Assembly (NCBI GenBank): GCA_018433085.1
Contig: JAHDRW010000013.1
Coordinates: 62,001-126,000, forward strand
DNA length: 64,000 bases
Origin: Deltaproteobacteria bacterium
Lineage (GTDB): Bacteria; Desulfobacterota; Desulfomonilia; UBA1062
Direction: 5' to 3'
Shown: piece by piece, positions 33,536 through 42,234 of the stretch
How positions within the stretch are numbered: position 1 is the first letter of the stretch
Layout of the letters: each line of letters starts with the position of its first letter
Translations under genes and position numbers: made by a program
The notes under the pieces: model-generated
Seen by the model: only the letters and a program-made list of their open reading frames with translations
Told to the model about the DNA's origin: nothing
Databases searched by the model: none

Positions 33536-35752
33536 TCAGCGGTTTAAGAGCGCCTTTTTTGCCTCTTGCGATTCCTGACCGCCGTTCTCCCCTGAAGATT
33601 CTGCAGAGCCCAGATCCACCGCCCGGGCCTGCTGCAGGAAGGGCCGCTGCGTGGTCTCGGCCTTTCTGACCGAGAAGGCCTGCCTCTCTTTGAATTCTTC
33701 TTTCTTTCCGTTGTTCCACTGGGCCACGGGTCGCAGGTAACCCACCACCCGGGAGTATACCTCGGTGGTCTCCCCGCACTGCGGGCACACGGGCTGGTTC
33801 CCATTGAGATATCCGTGGCTCGGGCACACGCTGAAGGTGGGGCTGAAGGTGAAATACGGCATCTTGTAATTGTTGCAGACCTTTCTGACCAGGTTCTTGA
33901 TCACCTCCGGCTCTTCTACCTGTTCACCGGCAAAGATGTGGAGCACGGTTCCGCCGGTATACTTGGACTGTATCTCGTCCTGCAGGTCCATGGCCTCGAA
34001 AATGTCATCGGTATAGTTCACCGGAAGCTGGGAAGAGTTGGTGTAGTAAGGCTCTGCACCCTCATGGAAGGATTCCTCGTTGGCGCATATGATATCGGGA
34101 TACTTGCCCTTGTCGATCCTGGCCATGCGGTACGAGGTGCCCTCGGCTGGGGTGGCCTCAAAATTGTAGTTGCTTCCCGTCTCCCGTTGCAGGGTGAGGA
34201 GCCGGTCCCTGATGAAATCGGCCACCTCCAGGGCGAACCCTCTGCCTGCTTCGCTGCCGATGTTCTCCCCCAGGAGATTCACGCACGCCTCGTTCATCCC
34301 CAGGATCCCTATGGTGGAGAAGTGGTTTTTCCAGTATTCCCCGAAGCGTTTCTTGATCCCGGTGAGATAGTACTTCGTGTATGGATAGAGGTTTGTCTCC
34401 GTGAAGTTCTCCAGGATCTTGCGCTTGACCTCCAGGCTTGCGCTGGCAAGGGTGATGAGCCTGTCCAGCCGCTGCATGAAATCGGCTTTGTCCTCGCTCA
34501 GGTACCCGAGACGCGGAAGGTTGATGGTCACCACCCCGATGGATCCGGTCAGCGGGTTCGACCCGAACAGCCCTCCTCCCCGCACCTCGAGCTGCCGGTT
34601 GTCTATCCTCAGCCGGCAGCACATGCTCCGGGCATCCTCCGGATCCATGTCGGAGTTGATGAAGTTGGAGAAATAGGGAACCCCGTATTTTGCCGTCATC
34701 TTCCAGAGGTTGGCGAGATGGGGGCTTTCCCAGTTGAAGTCCCGGGTGATGTTGTATGTAGGTATCGGGAAGGTGAACACCCTGCCCTTGGCGTCGCCCT
34801 CGGCCATCACCTCAACGAAGGCCTGGTTGAATAGATCCAGCTCGTGCTGATACTCGCCGTAGGTGGTGTCCTGGACCTCTCCGCCGATGATCACGCCCTG
34901 ATCCGCCAGGTACGACGGCACCTCCAGGTCGAGCGTCACATTGGTGAACGGGGTCTGGAACCCCACCCGGGTGGGGACGTTGATGTTGAAAATGAACTCC
35001 TGGAGCGACTGCTTCACCTGGTCATAGTCGAGCCTGTCGTGCCGGATGAAGGGCGCGAGCATGGTGTCGAAATTGGAAAACGCCTGCGCGCCCGCGGCCT
35101 CGCCCTGCAGGGTGTAGAAAAAGTTCACGATCTGGCCCAGCGCTGTGCGGAAATGCCTGGCGGGCTTGCTCTCCACCTTCCCCTGAGCACCCTTGAAGCC
35201 CTGGAGCAGCAGGTCGTAGAGGTCCCACCCCACGCAATAGACCGATATGATGTTGAGGTCGTGTATGTGGAAATCTCCATCGGTGTGGGCGTGGCGAACC
35301 TCCGGCGGATAGATCTTGTTGAGCCAGTAGATCTTGCTGATCTCGGAGGAGAGATAATTGTTCAGGCCCTGAAGCGAGAACGACATGTTGCTGTTCTCGT
35401 TCACCTTCCAGTCGATCTTGGTGAGGTACTGGTCGATGAGGTCCACTCCCATCCCGGCCTTGATTTCCCTGATCTTGGCGTGCTGGTCCCGGTAGATGAT
35501 ATAGGCCTTTGCCGTCCTGCGATAGGGAGAGGACAGCAACACCTCCTCCACGATATCCTGGATCTCCTCCACCGTGGGAGTTTCCGCCAGTGTATCCTGA
35601 GCCATGCTCAGGACCTTGAGCATCAGCCTGTGGGCGATATCGGCATCGAATTCGCCGGTTATAGCACCCGCCTTTGCGATTGCATTCGTGATTTTTGGTG
35701 CATGAAAGGAGGCAAATCTCCCATCGCGCTTTCTGATCTTGGTAAACATCAA
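33536..35752 (-). CDS. nrdD: Anaerobic (class III) ribonucleoside-triphosphate reductase
   Basis: The 738-residue enzyme has an N-terminal ATP-cone (KIRKRDGRFASFHAPKI), the large reductase barrel, a zinc site near the C-terminus (CPSHGYLNGNQPVCPQCG) and the glycyl radical region RVVGYLRPV. It makes deoxynucleotides without oxygen and needs NrdG. After the glycine the chain runs on for about 60 residues of polar sequence (SVRKAETTQRPF...), longer than usual. GAGGGGGA precedes the start; a second ATG follows one codon on. Upstream NrdR-type boxes suggest repression by NrdR. Confidence 0.94.
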   Translation of the reverse strand: MMFTKIRKRDGRFASFHAPKITNAIAKAGAITGEFDADIAHRLMLKVLSMAQDTLAETPTVEEIQDIVEEVLLSSPYRRTAKAYIIYRDQHAKIREIKAGMGVDLIDQYLTKIDWKVNENSNMSFSLQGLNNYLSSEISKIYWLNKIYPPEVRHAHTDGDFHIHDLNIISVYCVGWDLYDLLLQGFKGAQGKVESKPARHFRTALGQIVNFFYTLQGEAAGAQAFSNFDTMLAPFIRHDRLDYDQVKQSLQEFIFNINVPTRVGFQTPFTNVTLDLEVPSYLADQGVIIGGEVQDTTYGEYQHELDLFNQAFVEVMAEGDAKGRVFTFPIPTYNITRDFNWESPHLANLWKMTAKYGVPYFSNFINSDMDPEDARSMCCRLRIDNRQLEVRGGGLFGSNPLTGSIGVVTINLPRLGYLSEDKADFMQRLDRLITLASASLEVKRKILENFTETNLYPYTKYYLTGIKKRFGEYWKNHFSTIGILGMNEACVNLLGENIGSEAGRGFALEVADFIRDRLLTLQRETGSNYNFEATPAEGTSYRMARIDKGKYPDIICANEESFHEGAEPYYTNSSQLPVNYTDDIFEAMDLQDEIQSKYTGGTVLHIFAGEQVEEPEVIKNLVRKVCNNYKMPYFTFSPTFSVCPSHGYLNGNQPVCPQCGETTEVYSRVVGYLRPVAQWNNGKKEEFKERQAFSVRKAETTQRPFLQQARAVDLGSAESSGENGGQESQEAKKALLNR

Positions 35753-35764
35753 ATCCCCCTCTTT

Positions 35765-35811
35765 GTACTAGATGTAGTGCTTTGATAGAATATACATACT
35801 ATATATAGAGC
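35765..35811 (-). promoter_or_regulatory. Pair of NrdR-type boxes upstream of nrdD
   Basis: Two palindromic AT-rich boxes, ACTAGATGTAGT (35767-35778) and ACTATATATAGA (35798-35809), match the core of the NrdR box (roughly ACTATATATAGT). Their centres are 31 bp apart, three helical turns, which is the classic arrangement, and they end about 15 bp before the nrdD start. Confidence 0.75.
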
Positions 35812-36148
35812 TCTGGGATCCGTTTGCAAGGAGAAAAATACAAATTCAGCGAAATCATCAGGCCTTGGGAAGAGCCTCTTGAAGAGGAACCCAAAAATGA
35901 ATCCGGGCAGATAAAGTGAACCGATGATCTCTACCGGTCATTTTTCCTCCTTCGCTGAAGCTACGGAGAACGGATCCTCCTGCTCACATATCATAATATC
36001 ACGGTGCACAAGGCCCTTCCGGATATGAACTCGAGGATAGAGCCTCCTTGTCAACACTTCAAGGTATGGAGGCTTTTCCCATACATTCACCCTGCAGGGC
36101 GGGTTCTTCTTCTCGTTGACTACGGTGTACGGGCTTTCCATATCGAAT
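35812..36148. other. Intergenic region
   Basis: No gene supported. It contains the odd palindrome CCTCTTGAAGAGG (35875-35887). A reverse-strand frame from TTG 36183 (81 codons) starts inside the fadD-type terminator and is not convincing. Confidence 0.5.
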
Positions 36149-36178
36149 AAAGGGGCGGCCCCACCGGACTGCCCCTTT
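36149..36178 (-). terminator. Terminator after the FadD-like gene
   Basis: AAAGGGGC (36149-36156) and GCCCCTTT (36171-36178) form a GC-rich 8-bp stem starting 10 bases after the stop codon, followed on the reverse strand by a short U-rich run. Confidence 0.65.
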
Positions 36179-36187
36179 GTCAATGCG

Positions 36188-37987
36188 CTACTCCTTGTAC
36201 ATCGACTCGATCACGTCGTTGAAGTTCTGACTGATGATCTTGCGCTTCATCTTGAGCGTGGGCGTGAGCTCGCCCGATTCGATGCTGAACTCCCTGGGCA
36301 ACAGGGTAAACCTGCGGATCTGCTCCACGCGGGCATAGTCCTTCATGAGATTCTTGACCTTATTGTCATAGAACGAAATGATCTCGGGCTTCTTGATGAG
36401 GTCTTCGTTGCTGTCGAAGGATATTCCCTGATTCTTGGCATACGAGACCAGCTCGGCATAGTTGGGTATGATCAGGGCGCTTAAGTATTTTCTCCCCTCG
36501 CCGATCACCACGGCCTGCTCGATGAACGGATCGGTCACCAGGGTATTCTCTATGTTCTGCGGCGCCACGTTCTTGCCGCCCGCCGTGATTATGATGTCTT
36601 TTTTACGGTCCGTGATGTAGAGGCACCCCCGCTCGTCCATGCGGCCGATGTCTCCGGTCATGAACCACCCGTCGTCGGTGAAGGTGGCCTTCGTGTCCTC
36701 GGGCTTGTTGAAGTAGCCTTTCATGACCTGAGGGCCTTTGATGAGAATCTCCCCGTCGTCTGCGATCTTGACCTGGGTGTCCGCCAGTGCCGGGCCGACC
36801 GATCCGAACTCGAAGACCTCGAAGGTGTTGACATTGGTGACCGGGGTGGTCTCGGTGAGTCCGTAGCCGTTGTGAAGATTGACGCCGATGCCGTTGAAGA
36901 AACGGTCGATGTTCAGCGCAAGCGCCCCTCCGCCGTTGATGAAGATCCTGATCCTGTTCATTCCCAGGGCCTGTCTGAGCTTTGCATAGACGAGGCTCTC
37001 GGCCAGATCGTACTGGACCTTGAGCGTCCAGGGCATTGGTTTGCGCTGTACCTTGTAGTCGACGGCCCGCATTGCCACGTCCACTGCCCAGAAAAACAGC
37101 TTCTTTTTGGTCGGGCTCGCCTTTTCCACCTTGGAAAAGATCCCGGAATGAATCTTCTCGAATAGACGGGGCACGGAGACCATGAGCGTCGGGCGTATCT
37201 CGGTCATGTTCTCCATGACCGTTCCGAAGCTCTCCGCCAGATTCAGGACCGCTCCGATGTGCAGCATCAGGTATACGCTTACGGTCCTGCCCAGGGAATG
37301 GCTCCAGGGAAGAAGCGTCAGGGCCTCGTCCTGATGCCCGATGATGGGATGGGACGCATAGCACTGCATGATATTGGCGGTGAAATTGGTGTGCGTGAGC
37401 ATGACGCCCTTGGGCGGCCCCGTGGTGCCCGAGGTGTAGATAAGGGTGGCGAGCCCCTCCGGGTCGATGGAGAGAAGCCGCTCTTCGAAGGCCTTCTTGT
37501 CATCGTACTCCTCGCCCAGCCTGAGCACATCATCGAGGCTGACGATGTTCTTGTCGCCGGTCTCGATGGTATCGAAGGTGATGATCTTCTTGAGGTCTTT
37601 CAGGGTGGACCTCACCCCGAGAATCCGGTCCAGGTGGTCCTGATCGGAGACGAACAGGAATCTGGAGCCCGAATCGTTGATGATGTAGGCGGCCTCATCG
37701 CCGGAGTTTGTGGCGTAGATCGGCGCATCCGAGGCACCGATGGACAGACTCGCGAGGTCCGCCGCCAGCCACTGCCAGCAGTTCTCGGAGAAGATCGTGA
37801 CGATATCGTCCCTTTTCACCCCCAGAGAGATGAGACCCAGCCCCAGGTTGGTGACCGTCCGTTGCATCTCCCGCCAGCTGATGGCCGTGTATCTGCCGTC
37901 TTTTTTGTACCGTACACAGGGTTCATACTGATACTTCTCCGCCCTGTTGTGAAAAATACCCGCGATGCTCTTTTCAGAATAACCCAT
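36188..37987 (-). CDS. Long-chain fatty acid CoA ligase (AMP-forming)
   Basis: A 599-residue ANL enzyme with the nucleotide loop TLIYTSGTTGPPKGVMLTH, the mid motif GYGLTETTPV, and C-terminal GWFMTGDIGRMDERG and DRKKDIIITAGGKNVAP. It activates a fatty acid to acyl-AMP then acyl-CoA. The N-terminal region (FHNRAEKY, ISWREMQRTVTNLGLGL) fits FadD/ACSL15-type ligases. GGAGGG precedes the chosen ATG; an upstream extension has none. Monocistronic with its own terminator. Confidence 0.92.
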   Translation of the reverse strand: MGYSEKSIAGIFHNRAEKYQYEPCVRYKKDGRYTAISWREMQRTVTNLGLGLISLGVKRDDIVTIFSENCWQWLAADLASLSIGASDAPIYATNSGDEAAYIINDSGSRFLFVSDQDHLDRILGVRSTLKDLKKIITFDTIETGDKNIVSLDDVLRLGEEYDDKKAFEERLLSIDPEGLATLIYTSGTTGPPKGVMLTHTNFTANIMQCYASHPIIGHQDEALTLLPWSHSLGRTVSVYLMLHIGAVLNLAESFGTVMENMTEIRPTLMVSVPRLFEKIHSGIFSKVEKASPTKKKLFFWAVDVAMRAVDYKVQRKPMPWTLKVQYDLAESLVYAKLRQALGMNRIRIFINGGGALALNIDRFFNGIGVNLHNGYGLTETTPVTNVNTFEVFEFGSVGPALADTQVKIADDGEILIKGPQVMKGYFNKPEDTKATFTDDGWFMTGDIGRMDERGCLYITDRKKDIIITAGGKNVAPQNIENTLVTDPFIEQAVVIGEGRKYLSALIIPNYAELVSYAKNQGISFDSNEDLIKKPEIISFYDNKVKNLMKDYARVEQIRRFTLLPREFSIESGELTPTLKMKRKIISQNFNDVIESMYKE

Positions 37988-38371
37988 ATTACCCTCCTTG
38001 ACTGTCGTAAAGGTTCCTTGTCCGTATTCACGAAAAGGCGCCTGTACCCGTGCCATGAGCCCTGAAGTGCTGTTTTCAAGACGGCACCATGAACATGGAG
38101 CGGTAGTATCATCAGTGATTACCCGGCGGCCTTGTCCTCTCGTATCCGACCCTCACATTTGTTCGGAAGTGAATAACTTGTAAACCATTTTGAATGATTC
38201 TTCAATCATTTTCGTCCGGGACCGGGGCTTGCGACGGCACGGTATCAAGGGAAAAACCACGTGATCGCCGGACTCTCACTTCGTTTTAAGACCTTCTGCG
38301 ATATTCAGGGGATGAGGGGCAGCCACCGGGTAAAGATTTCAAGGAAGAGCCCTTTTCAGCCTATTCATGTC
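37988..38371. other. Intergenic region between divergent genes
   Basis: No gene recognised in about 380 bp. The only structure noted is GAATGATT/AATCATTT near 38190-38210, a small inverted repeat. Confidence 0.45.
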
Positions 38372-38400
38372 TTGCGGGACAGCTCGTCAGCCTATATTAT
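38372..38400 (+). promoter_or_regulatory. Promoter of the deacetylase gene, nearly leaderless
   Basis: TTGCGG (38372-38377), 17 bp, TATTAT (38395-38400). The start near 38407 leaves five bases before ATG 38412, and there is no Shine-Dalgarno sequence. Confidence 0.55.
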
Positions 38401-38411
38401 AGAATTCCAGT

Positions 38412-39278
38412 ATGAGACATGCACTCACCATCGATGTAGAGGAATATTTTCAGGTCCATGCATTTGCCGGCGTCATTCCCACCAGCTCATGGGACGGGTA
38501 TGCCCCTGCAGTGCAGGGTAATACGGTCAGAATTCTCGATCTCCTGGATGAGAGGGCTATTTCCGCGACCTTTTTCTGCCTCGGCTGGATCGCGGAGCGC
38601 AACCGTGAGCTCATCAAGGCCATTCACGCGCGCGGGCACGAGATCGCCTGTCACGGCCACATGCACCAGGTCATATCCGGTCAGGATCCGGCCACCTTCC
38701 GAAAGGATGTGTCGAGGGCTAAGAAAGTGCTCGAAGACTGCATCGGGGAGAGCGTCATCGGGTACCGCGCCCCCACCTACTCAATCACCGGGAGCACACT
38801 GTGGGCACTGGATGTCCTGGAGGAGATGGGGTTCAGGTACGATTCGAGCATCTTCCCGATCTATCATGACAACTACGGAATCCCCGATGCCCCCAGGGTG
38901 CCGTACAGGATCGAGGGATGCACCCTGGTTGAATTTCCCATCTCCACCCTGAAGGTCGGTCCGGTCAATCTTCCCGTTTCCGGTGGCGGCTATTTCAGGC
39001 TCTTGCCCTACCCCATAATCCGGGCCGCCCTGAGACACCTCCAGCGGCAGGGGGATCCCTTTGTCTTTTATATCCATCCCTGGGAGCTCAACCCTGCCAC
39101 CCCGCGGGTCAGCGATGCCCCCTTCCTCTCCAGGTTCCGAACCTACACGGGCATCAACCGTTCGTTCACGAGATTCAGCCGTCTGCTCAAGGACTTTACC
39201 TTCACCACGGTCCGGACAGCACTTACGGACTGCGGACTTCTCGAAGAGCGGCACGAGGCCGCTGACGTACATATCTGA
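38412..39278 (+). CDS. Polysaccharide deacetylase, PEP-CTERM/XrtA locus type
   Basis: A 288-residue NodB-homology protein: LTIDVEEYFQVHAF (metal-binding Asp and EYF typical of the PEP-CTERM-locus subfamily), HGHMHQVI (the HxxxH metal pair), GYRAPTYSIT, a C-terminal FYIHPWELNP and the DUF3473-like tail. It would remove acetyl groups from an extracellular polysaccharide or its lipid-linked precursor. In exosortase genomes this subfamily lies in exopolysaccharide loci; here no glycosyltransferase or exosortase is near, but an ACP/AMP-ligase operon starts 200 bp downstream. No signal peptide is seen. Confidence 0.9.
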   Translation: MRHALTIDVEEYFQVHAFAGVIPTSSWDGYAPAVQGNTVRILDLLDERAISATFFCLGWIAERNRELIKAIHARGHEIACHGHMHQVISGQDPATFRKDVSRAKKVLEDCIGESVIGYRAPTYSITGSTLWALDVLEEMGFRYDSSIFPIYHDNYGIPDAPRVPYRIEGCTLVEFPISTLKVGPVNLPVSGGGYFRLLPYPIIRAALRHLQRQGDPFVFYIHPWELNPATPRVSDAPFLSRFRTYTGINRSFTRFSRLLKDFTFTTVRTALTDCGLLEERHEAADVHI

Positions 39279-39476
39279 ATCCATGACTACAGGGGTTTCG
39301 CGTTTTCGAAAAATATTTTCAAAGGGACAGGACGGCAGGTCCGGCGGACGCGGACCGTCATCATCCTGCAGCGCCGGTCTTCCGTCCACTCAGTGAAGAT
39401 TCCCATTGAATTTGTCAATTTTGCTTTATAAGATACCGATAGATCCTACACAAAGAGAATTATTCGAGAGGGTAAA

Positions 39477-39728
39477 ATGCCAGATATATTGAAGGATGTT
39501 GTTGAATTCATCAAAGAGAATTTTATCATGGGCAGGTCCGACGCTCGGATCGATCCCGACGAGTCCCTGATCGAAAGCGGTATCATGGATTCCACCGGCG
39601 TGCTCGAGCTCGTCGAGTACCTGGAGGCCACCTATGGGATCAAGATCGAGGACGAGGAACTGATCCCGGAAAACCTCGAGACCGTCAGCAACATCGTCAA
39701 TTTCCTGAAGACCAAGGGAATCTCTTAG
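39477..39728 (+). CDS. Acyl carrier protein (stand-alone, operonic)
   Basis: An 83-residue acidic four-helix carrier. GIMDSTGVLELVEYLE contains Ser39 (DST instead of the usual DSL), the 4'-phosphopantetheine site. It differs from fatty acid synthase ACP and resembles carriers dedicated to a single ligase. The stop overlaps the GTG start of the following ligase (TAGTG), so the two are made in step. It probably holds the substrate activated by that ligase. Confidence 0.9.
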   Translation: MPDILKDVVEFIKENFIMGRSDARIDPDESLIESGIMDSTGVLELVEYLEATYGIKIEDEELIPENLETVSNIVNFLKTKGIS

Positions 39729-41236
39729 TGGCAGGACTCGTCCACCAGTTCCTCGAATCGTCCGCTCACCGATTTCCAGAAAAGACCGCCCTGCTCGACG
39801 GCGCGCAAAAGGCTACCTTTGCCGAGCTGGAATCGCTTGCCGGCAGGCTTGCCCGTCTGCTTCTCGAAAACGGGTTGCAGAAGGGCGACCGGGTCCTTCT
39901 TATCATGGAAAATTCGATCAGGAGCGTGGTGAGCTACTACGGAGTGCTCAAGGCAGGCGGGGTCTGCGTGGAAGTGGCTGACCGGAGTACCCCGGCCGAG
40001 GCCGCTTATTTTATCGAGAACTCGGGCGCACGGTTCTGCATCCTGTCCCCATCGAGCGCCAAGAGGCTCCAGGAGATCGACATTCCCAGCGTTATCGTGC
40101 CGGATGGAGATCTGTTCAACGGGCATGTCCGGCGCTTTACCTGGAGCGACGTGGAGGCCATGCCGGACGGGGTGCCGGAGATTCACCTCTCCCATGACGA
40201 CCTTGCCGCCATCGTCTATACCTCGGGCAGCACGGGCAGGCCCAAGGGCGTGATGCTGACCCACAGGAATCTGTGCGCCAATACGGCGTCCATCGTCTCC
40301 TATCTGGGACTGGCCGATACGGACCGGGTCATGGCGGTGCTTCCCTTCTACTATGTATACGGCAAGACCCTGCTCAACACCCATTTCCTGGTCGGGGGCT
40401 CGGTGGTCATCAACAATCGTTTCGCCTTTCCCAACTCCGTGATCAAGGACATGGTCGAAAAAGAGGTGACCGGCTTTGCGGGCGTTCCCTCCACCTTCGC
40501 CATCCTGCTCAACCGCTCGGTGTTTCCCAAAACCTCAATCCCGAGCCTGCGCTACATCACCCAGGCCGGAGGCGCCATGGCTCCCGCCCTGACCCGGCGA
40601 CTCATGGAATGCATCGGCAGGACATCGCTCTACATAATGTACGGCGCTACCGAGGCCTCTGCACGGCTCACCTTCCTGCCTCCCGAGCGGTTGCTCAATG
40701 ACAAGCTCGGCTCCATCGGCATTCCGATCCCGCAGGTCGAGATCACCATCAGGGACGACAAAGGCAAGGCCCTGGGACCCTTCGAGGTGGGAAACATCTG
40801 TGCCTCGGGAGAGAACATCATGCTCGGATACTGGAAGGACGCCGAGGAAACGCACAAGGTCATCAAGCCCTGGGGCCTCGTGACCGGAGACCTGGGGCAC
40901 CTTGATGACGAGGGATTCATCTTTCTCACCGGAAGAAAAAAGGAAATGCTCAAGATCGGGGGGGAACGGGTATCGCCCAGGGAGATCGAGGACGCCATCG
41001 TGGAATCGGGCATGGTCCACGAGGTGGCGGTCATCGGAAGGCCCGACGAGTATCTCTCCGAGGTGCCCGAGGCCTTCGTGGTGCCGCTGGATGAGAAGGC
41101 CTTTAACCTGGATACCCTGAAAACCTTTATCGGGCAGAGGCTGGCGCCTCACAAGCATCCCAGACACTTCATCATCGCGAGGTCCCTGCCCAAGAAGCCT
41201 TCGGGTAAAATCGACAAGGAGGCGTTAAAGCCATGA
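39728..41236 (+). CDS. AMP-forming ligase loading the adjacent carrier protein
   Basis: A 502-residue ANL-superfamily enzyme with AIVYTSGSTGRPKGVMLTH, YIMYGATEAS, GLVTGDLGHLDDEG, GRKKEMLKIGGERVSP and the terminal catalytic Lys in KKPSGKIDKEAL. It activates a carboxylate (acyl or amino acid) as adenylate and most likely passes it to the ACP encoded immediately before. The layout resembles the acyl-CoA ligase of exosortase-associated clusters. GTG start overlaps the ACP stop; the end overlaps the PP-loop gene (ATGA). Substrate unknown. Confidence 0.9.
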   Translation: MAGLVHQFLESSAHRFPEKTALLDGAQKATFAELESLAGRLARLLLENGLQKGDRVLLIMENSIRSVVSYYGVLKAGGVCVEVADRSTPAEAAYFIENSGARFCILSPSSAKRLQEIDIPSVIVPDGDLFNGHVRRFTWSDVEAMPDGVPEIHLSHDDLAAIVYTSGSTGRPKGVMLTHRNLCANTASIVSYLGLADTDRVMAVLPFYYVYGKTLLNTHFLVGGSVVINNRFAFPNSVIKDMVEKEVTGFAGVPSTFAILLNRSVFPKTSIPSLRYITQAGGAMAPALTRRLMECIGRTSLYIMYGATEASARLTFLPPERLLNDKLGSIGIPIPQVEITIRDDKGKALGPFEVGNICASGENIMLGYWKDAEETHKVIKPWGLVTGDLGHLDDEGFIFLTGRKKEMLKIGGERVSPREIEDAIVESGMVHEVAVIGRPDEYLSEVPEAFVVPLDEKAFNLDTLKTFIGQRLAPHKHPRHFIIARSLPKKPSGKIDKEALKP

Positions 41237-42234
41237 AAACCTGTTCGAAATGCGTTCTGCCGGAGAGCTTTCCCGGCATTCAGTTCGATGAAGCGGGTGT
41301 CTGCAACTATTGCAGGAACATACCCATCCCGGACAGCCGCGAAAAACAGGCCCACCGGGATAAATTCGAATCCCTGCTCCAGAGCAAGCGCTCGAAGGGC
41401 TCGTTCGATGTCCTGCTGGCATACAGCGGCGGCAAGGATTCCACTTACACGCTTTATCTTCTTGCAAAGCAGTATAACCTCAATGTGCTGGCCCTCGTCT
41501 TTGACAACGGGTTCATATCCGGCCAGGCCATGGTGAACATCCGGCACATGACCGACAGCATGGGGGCGGCATGCATGATCTTCAGGCCGCCCTTCGATCT
41601 CATGAAAAAGGTCTTCGGCCTGGCGGCGGGACACGATATCTACAGCCCCAAAACCCTCGACCGGGCCAGCTCGATCTGCACCACCTGCATCGGGATGGTC
41701 AAGGCCATAGTATTGAAGACCGCGCTTTCGTATCACATTCCCCTGGTGGCCTTCGGGTGGTCGCCGGGGCAGGCGCCTATCAGCTCGGCCATCATGCAGA
41801 CCAATCCCAGGCTGCAGAGATTTTCCCACCGCTCGGTGAGAGACCCGCTCATCGGGCTTGCCGGTGACGAGCTCAAACCCTATTTCCTGAGCGATGGGGA
41901 TCTGGAGATTGACCAGTCACGCTGGCCGATAAACATACACCCCCTGGCATTCATGGATTATGACGAAGACGCCATTGTTGAAATGATCTCTTCACTCGGA
42001 TGGGTGAAGCCCAAGGACACCGATCCCAACTCCACCAACTGCCTGCTGAACGCCCTGGCGAACCATCTGCACCGGAAGCGTTTCAATTTCCATCCCTATG
42101 CATGGGAGATCGCCGGGATCGTGAGGTCGGGGAGCATGGACAGAAACCAGGGCATTGCCAAGGTCAACGAGGAGGAAGACCGGGATATGGTGAATTATGC
42201 GGCCGGGCTCTTAGGCATTGACCCCTGGTTCTGA
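41233..42234 (+). CDS. PP-loop ATPase, N-acetyl sugar amidotransferase-like
   Basis: A 333-residue protein with an N-terminal four-Cys knuckle (CSKC at 4-7, CNYC at 24-27) and PGIQFDEAGVCNYC, the opening typical of WbpG-type N-acetyl sugar amidotransferases. The PP-loop AYSGGKDSTYT follows at about 63-73, and a further CTTC lies at 149-152. Such enzymes adenylate a carbonyl and replace it with nitrogen (or sulfur in the tRNA thiolases). The usual HisH/HisF-like ammonia partners are absent. It overlaps the ligase gene, so it belongs to the ACP operon. Amidation, thiolation or another use of adenylation are all open. Confidence 0.85.
   Translation: MKTCSKCVLPESFPGIQFDEAGVCNYCRNIPIPDSREKQAHRDKFESLLQSKRSKGSFDVLLAYSGGKDSTYTLYLLAKQYNLNVLALVFDNGFISGQAMVNIRHMTDSMGAACMIFRPPFDLMKKVFGLAAGHDIYSPKTLDRASSICTTCIGMVKAIVLKTALSYHIPLVAFGWSPGQAPISSAIMQTNPRLQRFSHRSVRDPLIGLAGDELKPYFLSDGDLEIDQSRWPINIHPLAFMDYDEDAIVEMISSLGWVKPKDTDPNSTNCLLNALANHLHRKRFNFHPYAWEIAGIVRSGSMDRNQGIAKVNEEEDRDMVNYAAGLLGIDPWF

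Noticed and set aside
35938..36183. An 81-codon frame from TTG between nrdD and the FadD-like gene
   Set aside because: It starts inside the terminator hairpin, has no ribosome site and no recognisable sequence.
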